Notes: a model not told the origin generated them from the letters alone. 64,000 nt of DNA from an uncultured Clostridia bacterium (GCA_934748015.1 CAKVHF010000003.1:62001-126000), one strand, 5' to 3'. Shown: positions 26,549 through 35,650, counted from the stretch's first letter. Numbers and translations are program-made.

Positions 26549-27403
26549 CTATTCTTCTACTTTAGTTTCTACTTCAGCAGTCTTAGTAGACTTTCTAGTT
26601 CTCTTCTTTGGCTCTTCAGCAACTGTCTCTTCTGCCTTAGTCTCTTCCTTAGCTTCTTCCACTGCTACTTCTTCTTTAACTTCTTCAGTAGTAGCAACTT
26701 CAGCTTCGTCAACAGGGCTTACACCCTCTTTAGCTTCGATAACAGCATTTGCCATAGCACCAGCAATTAGAGAGATAGCACGGATAGCATCATCGTTACC
26801 TGGGATAACATAGTCAACAGGCTCTGGATCACAGTTAGTATCGATAAGTGCAACGATAGGAATATTAAGAGTTTTAGCTTCCTTAACAGCAATGTGTTCC
26901 TTCTTAGTATCTACAACAAACATTACATCTGGCAACTTATCCATATCTTTGATACCGCCAAGGTTCTTCTCTAGCTTAGCCATCTCAGCTCTTAGCTTGA
27001 TAACCTCTTTCTTAGGAAGTAGATTGAACTCGCCAACCTTCTCCATATGCTCTAGTTCGTTAAGTCTAGCGATACGGCTACGGATAGTCTTGAAGTTAGT
27101 AAGAGTGCCACCCAACCAACGAGAGTTGATATAGTACATTCCGCATCTCTTAGCTTCGTCCTCGATAGCCTTCTGAGCTTGTTTCTTAGTACCTACGAAT
27201 AGGATAGTTTTGCCTGCAGCTGCCATTTCCTTAACATAATCATATGCTTTGTCGATAAGTACTGCAGTGTCTTCTAGGTTAATGATATGGATATCATTTC
27301 TAGAAGTGAAGATGTATGGAGCCATCTTAGGGTTCCATTTTCTAGTTTGGTGACCGAAATGAACACCAGCTTCTAGCAATTGCTTCATTGAAATTACTGA
27401 CAT
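26549..27403 (-). CDS. rpsB: 30S ribosomal protein S2 with acidic C-terminal extension
   Basis: Small-subunit protein S2. The start [20 protein letters not shown] at 27403 is canonical and has AAGGAGGA in front; the open frame reaches farther upstream through the leader but lacks a ribosome site. The S2 core runs to about residue 225. A tail of some 55-60 residues then follows, rich in Glu, Lys, Val and Thr ([17 protein letters not shown], then [10 protein letters not shown]), probably disordered. The leader between the promoter and the gene is about 120 nt long and starts with a small hairpin, which could allow autoregulation by S2. Confidence 0.95.
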   Translation of the reverse strand: MSVISMKQLLEAGVHFGHQTRKWNPKMAPYIFTSRNDIHIINLEDTAVLIDKAYDYVKEMAAAGKTILFVGTKKQAQKAIEDEAKRCGMYYINSRWLGGTLTNFKTIRSRIARLNELEHMEKVGEFNLLPKKEVIKLRAEMAKLEKNLGGIKDMDKLPDVMFVVDTKKEHIAVKEAKTLNIPIVALIDTNCDPEPVDYVIPGNDDAIRAISLIAGAMANAVIEAKEGVSPVDEAEVATTEEVKEEVAVEEAKEETKAEETVAEEPKKRTRKSTKTAEVETKVEE

Positions 27404-27530
27404 TTTTATTTTCCTCCTTGTTTTTTTCTTCCTTAAGGCTTTAATCTCTTGGGACAACCTAAGTATAAGTACTGTAGGCAACAATCCAAAATATGCCCTA
27501 AGTGTCTAATATTTCGCATTAAGCGAAGAT

Positions 27531-27559
27531 ATTGTATCACATAGTAAAACTTTTTGCAA
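27531..27559 (-). promoter_or_regulatory. Promoter of rpsB-tsf
   Basis: On the minus strand TTGCAA (27554-27559) and TACAAT (27531-27536) with a 17-base spacer. It lies just after the terminator that closes the rplU-prp-rpmA operon. The resulting leader of about 120 nt contains a ttcgc/gcgaa hairpin (27513-27527). Confidence 0.7.
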
Positions 27560-27579
27560 GATTTTGTATACAAAATAAC

Positions 27580-27610
27580 AAAAAAGAGATATAAATTTGT
27601 TATATCTCTT
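27580..27610 (-). terminator. Terminator of rplU-prp-rpmA
   Basis: Perfect 10-bp stem (aagagatata / tatatctctt) with a 7-base loop and a T-run on the minus strand, 48 bases after the rpmA stop. Confidence 0.8.
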
Positions 27611-27657
27611 GTAGTTCTTAAATAATCTCTATTCAAAACTAAATATGTAGCATTAGA

Positions 27658-27930
27658 TTATTCAACGATAGATACTTGTTTCTTATCTTTCTCGCATTGC
27701 TCAAATCTAACTACGCCATCTTTCAATGCAAACAAAGTATGATCTTTACCGATACCTACATTCTTGCCAGCATTAACTTTAGTTCCTCTTTGTCTCACGA
27801 TAATAGTACCAGCCTTAACAGCTTGACCATCGGATCTCTTCACACCAAGTCTTTTACTTTCGCTATCACGACCGTTCTTAGATGTTCCTTGTCCTTTCTT
27901 GTGAGCAAACAGTTGTATTTTAATAAACAT
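27658..27930 (-). CDS. rpmA: 50S ribosomal protein L27 with cleavable N-terminal extension
   Basis: Large-subunit protein at the peptidyl-transferase centre. The N-terminus [20 protein letters not shown] carries the Bacillota extension: cleavage is expected between F8 and A9 (IQLF|AHKK), corresponding to the LQFF|A site cut by Prp. The mature protein would begin AHKKGQGTS. It overlaps the 3' end of prp by 11 bases, so protease and substrate are translated together. Length 90 is normal. Confidence 0.96.
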   Translation of the reverse strand: MFIKIQLFAHKKGQGTSKNGRDSESKRLGVKRSDGQAVKAGTIIVRQRGTKVNAGKNVGIGKDHTLFALKDGVVRFEQCEKDKKQVSIVE

Positions 27931-28261
27931 AATCTCTTTCCTCCAATTTAATATATCTAGAGTAACCTTGCACTAAGTCTGCAACGCTAAGATATAATGT
28001 CTTAAGTAGTATCTGACTATCATGCATCTTAGCATCAATCAGATCCTTAGGTAGGTCAATCTTGTAATAGCCTCTCTCCTCACTTATTTTCAATTTTGGT
28101 TTAGCACCCACGACCTTACTTAGTCCCAGCGCACAACTTTGAACCATCGAGGATAAGGCAGAACACACAATATCTTCTCCAGCATCGGCATATCCTGTGT
28201 GACCAGAACACTCCACCGAGTATATGATATTGTCTTTTGTATAAAACACTACATCAGTCAT
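27920..28261 (-). CDS. prp: Ribosomal-processing cysteine protease Prp
   Basis: Cleaves the N-terminal extension of L27 in Bacillota. The catalytic pair is visible in [20 protein letters not shown]: His in SGHTGYA and Cys in DIVCSA, with the Gly-rich loop between. 113 residues is the usual size. It sits between rplU (one base apart) and rpmA (11-base overlap), the conserved gene order, which supports the role strongly. Confidence 0.94.
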   Translation of the reverse strand: MTDVVFYTKDNIIYSVECSGHTGYADAGEDIVCSALSSMVQSCALGLSKVVGAKPKLKISEERGYYKIDLPKDLIDAKMHDSQILLKTLYLSVADLVQGYSRYIKLEERDYVY

Positions 28262-28262
28262 A

Positions 28263-28568
28263 TTAGTCTACCGAAAGTATTTTTAGTGCTGTATATGGTT
28301 GTCTATGGCCTTGTTTTCTTCTGTAGTTCTTCTTAGCTTTGTACTTAAATACTACAATTTTGTCAGCCTTGCCCTGTTCTACAACTTCTGCAACAACCTT
28401 AGCATCTGCCAGATATGGATTGCCGTTCTTAACAGCTCCATCGTTAACCAACATTAACACATCAAGGTTAACCTTATCGCCAACATTAGCGTTAAGCTTC
28501 TCAACATTAATAATGTCATCTTTAGCAACTTTGTATTGTTTGCCACCAGTTTCAATAATAGCGTACAT
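28263..28568 (-). CDS. rplU: 50S ribosomal protein L21
   Basis: Large-subunit protein binding 23S rRNA. It begins [18 protein letters not shown] and contains [20 protein letters not shown], both diagnostic. 101 residues, normal length. AGAGGAGG precedes the ATG. It is first in the rplU-prp-rpmA operon, behind a strong promoter and a leader of about 110 nt in which an L21-type autoregulatory leader might be sought; I could not match a known consensus. Confidence 0.96.
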   Translation of the reverse strand: MYAIIETGGKQYKVAKDDIINVEKLNANVGDKVNLDVLMLVNDGAVKNGNPYLADAKVVAEVVEQGKADKIVVFKYKAKKNYRRKQGHRQPYTALKILSVD

Positions 28569-28686
28569 CGTTCAATTACCTCCTCTACCCAAACTCACTA
28601 AACAAAGGTGTCTTAGACAAGAAACTTATAGTTATTCCCCATCTTCGAACTTGCAAATTTTACCCATTTTATGTGGCTCAAAGATG

Positions 28687-28715
28687 ATTGTAACAAAAAA
28701 AATACTCGCTGTCAA
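28687..28715 (-). promoter_or_regulatory. Promoter of rplU-prp-rpmA, overlapping a terminator
   Basis: On the minus strand perfect TTGACA (28710-28715) and TACAAT (28687-28692) with a 17-base spacer. The TTGACA lies in the loop and stem of the hairpin at 28694-28722. Confidence 0.8.
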
Positions 28716-28722
28716 GAGTATT
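28694..28722 (-). terminator. Terminator of the small basic protein gene
   Basis: Stem aatactc / gagtatt with an 8-base loop followed on the minus strand by eight T. It ends the gene whose stop is at 28815 and at the same time contains the -35 box of rplU. Confidence 0.7.
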
Positions 28723-28814
28723 AACTATGTTAACACTATTTTTTAAGCGAATATTTTTACAAAAGAATATATATTGGGCATAAAATATCAAAAATTTTTT
28801 GTTGGATTTCTTTT

Positions 28815-29123
28815 CTAGTACTTGACCACCAACTCGTTCACATCTTCTTCTATATTATTATATACTTTACTTCTACCAACTTTTGCTAGAGTCTTATTCT
28901 TGTTCGCTTCTTTCTTCAATTGCTTTAAGATTCTTAATTTGCTTTTTAGACTCTTAACCTTGGTCTTAACAACATAGGAGTTAAATGTATCATTATGACA
29001 TTGTCGCATCGTTCCATCCAATAGATTCTGGATCAGCATACTGATAGAATGTATCCAGTTGTCTAATTTCGACATTTTTTTAGATTTTTTTGGTTTAATT
29101 TCCAACTTCTTTTTGCTACTCAT
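28815..29123 (-). CDS. Small highly basic protein, unknown
   Basis: 102 residues, very rich in Lys, with a charged N-terminus (KKKLEIKPKKSKKMSK) and a helical, coiled-coil-like middle (KTKVKSLKSKLRILKQLKKEA). No signal peptide or membrane segment. It could bind nucleic acid by charge, but no family is recognised. GGAGA precedes the ATG by about 9 bases and a terminator follows, so it looks like a real single-gene unit. Confidence 0.6.
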   Translation of the reverse strand: MSSKKKLEIKPKKSKKMSKLDNWIHSISMLIQNLLDGTMRQCHNDTFNSYVVKTKVKSLKSKLRILKQLKKEANKNKTLAKVGRSKVYNNIEEDVNELVVKY

Positions 29124-29346
29124 AATTCAGTTTCTCCTTTTTTGTTTTGTCTAAATAACATAAGCAAGATGTGTGTCCCACACCTTTCGTCATTTATCGC
29201 TAATATTGTAACATGTCGCATCAAAAAAATAAATTGGAGAAATGCTGGTTATTTGTCTTTATTTGTCGAAAGAATGTTATATTTTGTCGAAAACTTTTAT
29301 ATTGTACACTTTTAGAAAAATTTTAACTAAATTTGTAATTTCTTGA

Positions 29347-30633
29347 CTATACAACTGCAATCAATATTAATCCCGCAACCAGAGATGGCAATGCAACAAT
29401 TGATCCGTATTTTACAAAGTCTACATAACTAAACTTAACCTCATTGTTGCGTAAAATATTCATAAACATGATCCCCGCCAATGCACCCAATGGAGTAAAA
29501 AATGCGCATATATTGGAAGCAAATATCGCACTGTACACAGCACTGCCAGATACTGCAAAACAGCTAAAAATAGCCGTAAATAACATACTCATTGGAATAT
29601 TGTTGACTATATTGGCGACCGCAAATGCAATCAGCCCTATTAGTACTGGGTGAAGTCCAGATATCATGTCAGCAAATGCATTGACATAACCGAGATTGTC
29701 CATTGTAGATACAATTATTGCCATAGATAGTAGAAATGGTATCAGATTGTAAGGCAACTTATGTAATGTACCAAGCAAATATGTAGGCTTCTCCTTACGG
29801 ACAGCCGATACAATCAAGCAACCAAGGATTGCTACCACACCGCAGAGTAGTGGAATATACCACATCTCTAGCCCAATATATGACGAAATTGCCATCAATA
29901 TTATACATACCCCAAGAATACTTAGAACAAACCAAGTTAAGCATTTGTCTAGCTTAACAGTCTGCAAATCGTCTGGAACATTGATAGGTGCTTGTAATCT
30001 CTTTCTAAATAAAAGAAACAAAATAACAAAAGAAACTATCCCCGTCACTATTGTAGGCAACATCATCTTAAGGAAATAATTGAGAAAATTGATATTAAAC
30101 GATGTAGCAAGATATATATTGGTAGGATTGCCGATGATAAGTATATTGCTCCATGTGTTGGCAGCAACAAACTCGGACACCACATAAGGTGTGGGATCAA
30201 TATTTGATCTTTTGGCAAAATAACAAATAAATGGAGTAAATGTTAATATAATAATATCATTGGATGTAACAATAGTTAGTAGTGAGATTATTATATAAAA
30301 TGCTACAAACAACTTTGTTTGGCTACTTTTTGACTTCTGCAAAACTACATTGGCTAGATAACTAAAGAAGCCCAACTCGTCCAACAATACTGACAGAGAT
30401 GCCAAGGATATAAATATAATCAATATCTTAAGCGGATTGATTGCAGAAGAACTGACAAAGACAGCCTTAAGCGACTGACCATCTATCCAACCACAAACAA
30501 TACATACTATCGCCCCCAGAAGCACAATAATCCAATATAGTGATAATTGCATCTTGCCCAATTTCAACTTCCAACCAAACACAATTGATAGCAACATTGT
30601 AAACAACATAACAACCAAAACCGCAATTTGCAT
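29347..30633 (-). CDS. ArsB/NhaD-type ion transporter (IT superfamily)
   Basis: 428-residue inner-membrane protein with about ten to twelve hydrophobic helices. The half-helix/loop region TIVTSNDIIILTFTPFICY and the repeat-related NIVNNIPMSMLFTAIF are typical of the ArsB/NhaD/CitM superfamily, as is NILIIGNPTNIYLA. Possible substrates include arsenite, a Na+/H+ pair or a carboxylate. No arsR, arsA or arsC gene is nearby, so an arsenic role is unsupported. It is a single-gene unit upstream of the tRNA-Asn terminator. Confidence 0.8.
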   Translation of the reverse strand: MQIAVLVVMLFTMLLSIVFGWKLKLGKMQLSLYWIIVLLGAIVCIVCGWIDGQSLKAVFVSSSAINPLKILIIFISLASLSVLLDELGFFSYLANVVLQKSKSSQTKLFVAFYIIISLLTIVTSNDIIILTFTPFICYFAKRSNIDPTPYVVSEFVAANTWSNILIIGNPTNIYLATSFNINFLNYFLKMMLPTIVTGIVSFVILFLLFRKRLQAPINVPDDLQTVKLDKCLTWFVLSILGVCIILMAISSYIGLEMWYIPLLCGVVAILGCLIVSAVRKEKPTYLLGTLHKLPYNLIPFLLSMAIIVSTMDNLGYVNAFADMISGLHPVLIGLIAFAVANIVNNIPMSMLFTAIFSCFAVSGSAVYSAIFASNICAFFTPLGALAGIMFMNILRNNEVKFSYVDFVKYGSIVALPSLVAGLILIAVV

Positions 30634-30794
30634 AACTCTACTTTTCTTCCTTTGTTGGTAAATCTAGACAATACACTAGCAATATATTATCCACAATTTT
30701 GCCTTATTTTCGATAATAATATATCACATAACAATATGTGTCAGTAAAGCAATTATATTAATAAAATAAAAAAACATTTTAATAACACATAGTT

Positions 30795-30831
30795 ACAAAA
30801 AAACCTCCTGAAGCAATTGCTTCAAGAGGTT
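30795..30831 (-). terminator. Terminator of tRNA-Asn
   Basis: 13-bp stem (aacctcctgaagc / gcttcaagaggtt, one mismatch) with loop aatt and seven T on the minus strand. It begins 6 bases after the tRNA CCA end. Confidence 0.85.
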
Positions 30832-30837
30832 ATAAAT

Positions 30838-30912
<75 letters not shown>

Positions 30913-30923
30913 TTACGCACATT

Positions 30924-30952
30924 ATTATATGTTTAATAATTGCACTTGTCAA
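30924..30952 (-). promoter_or_regulatory. Perfect sigma-A promoter of tRNA-Asn
   Basis: On the minus strand TTGACA (30947-30952) and TATAAT (30924-30929) with a 17-base spacer; the tRNA 5' end follows 11 bases after the -10 box. Confidence 0.9.
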
Positions 30953-31085
30953 CTATTTTTATTAAATTTCTCAAAAATTTTTCAATATTTTACAAAATGA
31001 GGACAATGTATGATTGATGTAAGTTTGTCTAAAAAATCTGATTGTAGTCTACAAATATAATATGCACTATAGAGGAAAAACGCTA

Positions 31086-31976
31086 CTATGCGTTGCGTGT
31101 GTCTTGGCTAAAGAATATATATGCAATTGCATCCGGCCCTAAGTGTGCACCGATTGTTGGGCCAATTATCCTTATTTCTGGCTCTATTCCGTAATTTTTC
31201 TTGATCTCTTCGGCTAGGAACTTAGCACCCTCAAGGTTATCTGTGTGACCCACTATACATCTGCAATTGTTCTGTGGCTTGTGTGTATCTAGCCCCTTAA
31301 TAATAGTGGCAACACCCTTCTTAATGCCACCTATCATTTTGCTACGAATTGCTAGTTTGCCTTCTGCACTGAAATTAATCATAATAGTTAGTTTCGCCAA
31401 TTTACCTATCTGGGCAGCAAAACCAGAAATTCTGCCACCTTTCTTAAGATAATCAAGGTTATTGATAAGGATATAATGTTGCAAGTGCAATTTTAGTTCA
31501 TTTATATACTTTGCAGTTTCTTCTAGTGATTTGCCCGCATCACGCATTTCGCACGCAACACGCACCAAAACACCCTGTCCAATAGTCGTTGTAAGAGGAT
31601 CAATAACTACGCAATCGAAGTCAGGATACTCCTGCTTAACCACCTCTATCGCCTGTTTAGCAACTTCGACCGTTCTGGCTAAACCGCTGGAAATCGTGAA
31701 ATGTAACAATTTTTTAACACCTTTGCTGGCGATATCACGGAAATACTCTTCGTGAATTGTATTGTTGTTCATGCTTGTCTTGACATCATAACCCTGTCTA
31801 AGTTTGTTATAAAACTCTACATATTGATCATAAGTCTGGAAAGCGTCTGGCTCTAGATCGGTATTGCCGTCCTTAGTGTAAGATATGGTTAGAGGAAGAA
31901 AGAAAACGCCTAGTTTGTCGATTTCTTCCTTATATAAATCTGCAGTACTGTCGGTAGAAATATAAAATTGTGACAT
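31086..31976 (-). CDS. DegV family fatty-acid-binding protein
   Basis: Proteins of this family bind fatty acids, and some serve as the FakB subunit that presents exogenous fatty acid to the kinase FakA. The N-terminal motif ISTDSTADL, the HFTISSGLARTVEVA segment with the fatty-acid-contact region, and GGRISGFAAQIGKLA are diagnostic. The ATG at 31976 has AAGGAG in front; a start six codons upstream does not. 296 residues, slightly longer than the typical ~280. No fakA neighbour is seen in the window. Confidence 0.88.
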   Translation of the reverse strand: MSQFYISTDSTADLYKEEIDKLGVFFLPLTISYTKDGNTDLEPDAFQTYDQYVEFYNKLRQGYDVKTSMNNNTIHEEYFRDIASKGVKKLLHFTISSGLARTVEVAKQAIEVVKQEYPDFDCVVIDPLTTTIGQGVLVRVACEMRDAGKSLEETAKYINELKLHLQHYILINNLDYLKKGGRISGFAAQIGKLAKLTIMINFSAEGKLAIRSKMIGGIKKGVATIIKGLDTHKPQNNCRCIVGHTDNLEGAKFLAEEIKKNYGIEPEIRIIGPTIGAHLGPDAIAYIFFSQDTRNA

Positions 31977-32202
31977 GTTAATCTCCTTGCACAAATAATT
32001 TTATCTATTGTATCTATTACATTTTACGACAAAAAAAGTTAAATAATGGTAAAGTTGTGTGTAATGCTTTAATTAATTTCTGTCACAAAGGTATATCGGG
32101 CTTGCTCGGCATATTTAAGATAATTGTAACCCATCTGTACCGCCTACAAACGTTCTACTTGTAAGTTACCCTCAAATAAATATCACAATGTATGGCAAAT
32201 AG
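31977..32202. other. Intergenic region between degV-type gene and valS with hairpins
   Basis: Holds no ORF of note. A likely minus-strand promoter (TTGAAA and TACATT, spacer 17, at about 32190-32218) would transcribe a leader containing two hairpins at 32092-32169 toward the DegV gene. No T-box or known riboswitch consensus was recognised. Confidence 0.4.
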
Positions 32203-32231
32203 TTGATTTTTTCAAACCTTGGTGATACAAT
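32203..32231 (+). promoter_or_regulatory. Candidate promoter of valS
   Basis: TTGATT (32203-32208) and TACAAT (32226-32231) with a 17-base spacer. It overlaps the candidate minus-strand promoter of the DegV gene. The valS leader would be about 126 nt and shows no T-box specifier structure that I can recognise. Confidence 0.5.
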
Positions 32232-32363
32232 ATTTTGTATGGTTTTATTTATAAAGAAAATATAGATAATATATTGTCATATTAGATCTTAATATATAAA
32301 TGACATGGACCTATTATGCTCGCAAGCAGTATTATTATCCAAAACAATCACCATGGAGGAAAC

Positions 32364-34781
32364 ATGTTAGACAAGAAATACAATTTTACAGAAAAAGAAG
32401 CAAAGTGGCAAAACTACTGGTTTGACAATGATATTTACAAATTTGACGAATCAGGAAGTAAACAAATATACTCTATAGATACCCCACCACCTACCGTTAA
32501 TGGTAAGATACATATGGGGCACTTATCCTCTTATATGCACATTGAGACTATTGCAAGACATCACAGAATGTTGGGTGAAAATGTATACTTTCCATTCGGT
32601 TTTGACGACAACGGTCTTCCAACCGAGAGATATGTAGAGAAGATTATTAAGAAGAGAGCATACGAGTTGCCTAGGCAGACATTTATCAACATATGTCTAG
32701 ACGAAACTAAGAAGTTGGAAGAAGAGTTCTTCAACCTATACAAGTCTGCTGGATTTAGTTGTAACTTAAAAGAGCATTATAGTTCTATCTCTCCAAGAAC
32801 TCAGAAGATTAGCCAACACTCCTTTATCGAATTATATAAGAAAGGCAAAATCTATCACACTGAAGCACCTGCTCTATGGTGTACAGAGTGTCAGACTGCT
32901 TGTGCTCAGTCAGAACTAGAGGATAAGGAACTAGATAGTACATTCAACTATCTTAAGTTCTACATTGCAGGAACTAACGAATATGTTACTGTTGCAACTA
33001 CTAGACCAGAGATGCTATGTGGTGTTGTATGCGTATTTATTAACCCAAAAGACGAGAAAAACAAGCATTTGCTAGAAAAGAAGTTGATTGTTCCATATTT
33101 CAATTTCGAAGTAAGTGTATTGACTGACGAATTGGTTGATCTAGAGAAGGGTTCTGGCGTAGTTATGTGCTGTACCTTTGGTGATAATGTAGATAAGGAA
33201 TGGCAAAGAAAACATAATTTACCTATCAAAGAGTGCTTTACAAGTGACGGAAAGATGACTGCACTAGCAAAAGAATTTGCTGGCATGTCAATTGTTGATT
33301 GCAGAAAAGCAGTTATCGAAAAATTGAAAGAAAACGACCTATTAATCAAGCAAGAAAACATCTCTCACGCAGTATCTACACATGACAGATGTGGCACACC
33401 TATTGAGATCGCTGTTAAGAAACAATGGTTTATAGATGTATTGTCTCACAAAGACGAATTGTACAAGGCAGGAATGGAGTGCAACTGGCACCCTAAGGCT
33501 ATGCGTGCAAGATATCTTAACTGGGTTGAGAACCTATCTTGGAACTGGTGCATATCTAGACAGAGATTTTTTGGAATTCCTTTCCCTGTATGGTTCTGTA
33601 AAGATTGTGGCAAGCCAAAACTAGCTGAGATCGAAGATCTGCCAGTAGATCCACTAAGAGATAAGCCAAAGACTGCTTGCGAATGCGGATGCACAGAGTT
33701 TGTCGGCGAGACAGATGTTATGGATACTTGGGCAACCAGCAGTCTAACACCTCAGATCTCCACTGACATGTTTACTGGCAAAGGACTAGATGACAGCATG
33801 GTTCCTATGAACTTAAGACCAAACGCACACGATAATATCCGTGTATGGGACTTCTATACAATTGTTAAGAGCCTATATCACTTCAACAAACTTCCTTGGA
33901 AAGATCTAATGATCTCTGGTTATGTAACAAGTTCGGATGGTTCAAAATTGGCTAAATCTAAGGCAAATAGTTCTAACTCTCCTCAAGAGATTATCAAAAA
34001 TTATTCTGCCGATGTAACTAGATATTGGGCTAACAACATGACACTAGGCAAAGACACTGCATTCTCCCTAACAGAATTTGATAACGGCAAAAAGTTGGTT
34101 AACAAATTGTGGAATGCTAGCAAGTTCGTTCTAAGTTTCTTAGAGGATTACAATCCTAGAGAAGTTGAACTAGAGATAATGGATAAATGGTTACTAGACA
34201 AATACAAAGACATCTATAGCAGATTTATCAAATATCTATCCAGATACGAGATTGCCCTAGGACTAAACGAACTAGAGAAGTTCTTCTGGTCATTCTGCGA
34301 TAACTATGTAGAATTGGTTAAACGTAGACTATATAATCCAGATATTTATGGCGAAAAGGCATGCGAGTCCGCTAAGTATACATGTTATCATGTACTGCTA
34401 GGCATACTTAAGATGTTCGCTCCAGTACTACCTCATATCACCGAAGAAATATATATGTCTTACTATGCTGAAAAAGAGAATTGCAAGTCTATACACATCT
34501 CTGGATATCACGATCTAGGTCATCATGTTGACAAAGATCTAATTGAGAAAGGCGACAAAGTACTAGACATTGTAACCATGGTTAGACAATTCAAGTCTGA
34601 GAACAAAGTATCTCTTAAGACATTTATCGAGGATATCACTATCACATCCAATATCAACGATTTCCTAAAGTTGGCTGAGGTAGATATCAAGGCTGTATCT
34701 TCAGCACTTGCTATCAAATATATTGACGGAGACGGATTTGATGTTAAGGTTGGCAAAGTAGTAGAAGAGGCAACTGAGTAA
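32364..34781 (+). CDS. valS: Valyl-tRNA synthetase, archaeal/rickettsial type
   Basis: Class I synthetase for tRNA-Val. HIGH appears as HMGH (50-53), KMSKS as KLAKS at about residue 530, and the editing domain has TTRPEMLCG. The segment GFDDNGLPTER (79-89) is the hallmark of the archaeal-type ValRS, found also in Rickettsia and relatives, whereas the common bacterial form has a PGTDHAGI-like sequence there. At 805 residues it lacks the C-terminal coiled-coil arm of the ~880-residue bacterial enzyme. A Cys-rich zinc knuckle (CKDCGKP ... CECGC) is present. The ATG at 32364 has GGAGG in front; the frame is open 16 codons farther but without a ribosome site. A terminator follows at 34798. Confidence 0.93.
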   Translation: MLDKKYNFTEKEAKWQNYWFDNDIYKFDESGSKQIYSIDTPPPTVNGKIHMGHLSSYMHIETIARHHRMLGENVYFPFGFDDNGLPTERYVEKIIKKRAYELPRQTFINICLDETKKLEEEFFNLYKSAGFSCNLKEHYSSISPRTQKISQHSFIELYKKGKIYHTEAPALWCTECQTACAQSELEDKELDSTFNYLKFYIAGTNEYVTVATTRPEMLCGVVCVFINPKDEKNKHLLEKKLIVPYFNFEVSVLTDELVDLEKGSGVVMCCTFGDNVDKEWQRKHNLPIKECFTSDGKMTALAKEFAGMSIVDCRKAVIEKLKENDLLIKQENISHAVSTHDRCGTPIEIAVKKQWFIDVLSHKDELYKAGMECNWHPKAMRARYLNWVENLSWNWCISRQRFFGIPFPVWFCKDCGKPKLAEIEDLPVDPLRDKPKTACECGCTEFVGETDVMDTWATSSLTPQISTDMFTGKGLDDSMVPMNLRPNAHDNIRVWDFYTIVKSLYHFNKLPWKDLMISGYVTSSDGSKLAKSKANSSNSPQEIIKNYSADVTRYWANNMTLGKDTAFSLTEFDNGKKLVNKLWNASKFVLSFLEDYNPREVELEIMDKWLLDKYKDIYSRFIKYLSRYEIALGLNELEKFFWSFCDNYVELVKRRLYNPDIYGEKACESAKYTCYHVLLGILKMFAPVLPHITEEIYMSYYAEKENCKSIHISGYHDLGHHVDKDLIEKGDKVLDIVTMVRQFKSENKVSLKTFIEDITITSNINDFLKLAEVDIKAVSSALAIKYIDGDGFDVKVGKVVEEATE

Positions 34782-34797
34782 CAAAAACAATAAATAT

Positions 34798-34830
34798 GGC
34801 ATATTAGTTATTCTAATATGTCATTTTTTT
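34798..34830 (+). terminator. Terminator of valS
   Basis: 10-bp stem (ggcatattag / ctaatatgtc, one G-U) with a 5-base loop followed by A and seven T, 17 bases after the stop. Confidence 0.8.
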
Positions 34831-34928
34831 GAAAAAAATAGTAAAAACATATTAAAAATAGTTTACAAATTGCTAATTGTAATATACACTTAGTACGTTT
34901 AAAAAATTTTTGTGTCCTAGGAGATAGT

Positions 34929-35483
34929 ATGGAAGAAAAACCAAGATACATCAAATGCCCAAGATGTGAGTTGAATTACATCCTAAGCAACCAAGATTAT
35001 TGTGAAGTCTGCAAGCAAGAAATGAAAGCAGGCTATCAAGACGAAGAAGAAATGGATGAATTGATGATGGAAGAAGGATCAATCTGTCCAATCTGCAAAG
35101 TTAACTATATTACTGACGAGTCCAAAGGCATGTGTGATAGTTGTTACGAAGAAAATAGTACAATCTCTGACAACGATGACAATGTGGACTGGCGTAGTTT
35201 TGTTAACAAAGACACAACTGAAGATGAGGATCTAGATCTATTACCTGTTGAGAACGATGACGAAATTGATGAAGAACTTGGCAATACTTTTGCTAAAGAT
35301 CTAGACGAAGACTTTGCTGACAACTTTGATGACGAAGATGATGACGAATATAGCGAGTCTGTAGATGATGATGACGACTTTGACGAAACAGACGATGTCG
35401 ACTTCGATGACGAAGATGATGAGGATGAAGACTTCAATCAAGATGATGACGATGATGACGACCCCCTATCCCGTAAGAGATAA
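34929..35483 (+). CDS. Acidic protein with two N-terminal zinc-ribbon-like Cys sets
   Basis: 184 residues. The first 75 carry four CxxC pairs (CPRC, CEVC, CPIC, CDSC), enough for two zinc knuckles. From about residue 90 to the end it is almost entirely Asp and Glu with few hydrophobics, then closes with a basic PLSRKR. The acidic part is probably disordered. No family is recognised beyond the zinc-ribbon look. It is a single-gene unit with GGAGATAGT before the ATG and a terminator at 35499. It may be a nucleic-acid or ribosome-associated factor; that is only a guess from charge and zinc fingers. Confidence 0.65.
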   Translation: MEEKPRYIKCPRCELNYILSNQDYCEVCKQEMKAGYQDEEEMDELMMEEGSICPICKVNYITDESKGMCDSCYEENSTISDNDDNVDWRSFVNKDTTEDEDLDLLPVENDDEIDEELGNTFAKDLDEDFADNFDDEDDDEYSESVDDDDDFDETDDVDFDDEDDEDEDFNQDDDDDDDPLSRKR

Positions 35484-35498
35484 TTAAATATTATAATT

Positions 35499-35539
35499 AA
35501 ATGACATAGTGAATATATTTTCATTATGTCATTTTTTTC
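35499..35539 (+). terminator. Terminator of the acidic zinc-ribbon gene
   Basis: 14-bp stem (aaatgacatagtga / tcattatgtcattt, one mismatch) with an 8-base loop and a T-run, 16 bases after the stop. Confidence 0.75.
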
Positions 35540-35650
35540 TGTCTATAACCATATCAGTTATATCCAAATTATTTGGCACTTAATTTTGGAGTGAGAGAAT
35601 GTGGGGATATATAATATAATTGCCACCAAGACAGCAAAGGGAGATAAATC

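Noticed and set aside
29347..30633. Arsenite efflux operon
   Set aside because: The transporter is of the broad ArsB/NhaD superfamily and stands alone; no arsR, arsA, arsC or arsD is present.
32232..32363. T-box leader before valS
   Set aside because: No T-box consensus or antiterminator is visible in the roughly 126-nt leader.
35144..35437. Minus-strand open frame of 97 codons coding for poly-Ser
   Set aside because: It is the mirror of the Asp/Glu-rich coding repeat of the acidic zinc-ribbon gene, without its own ribosome site.
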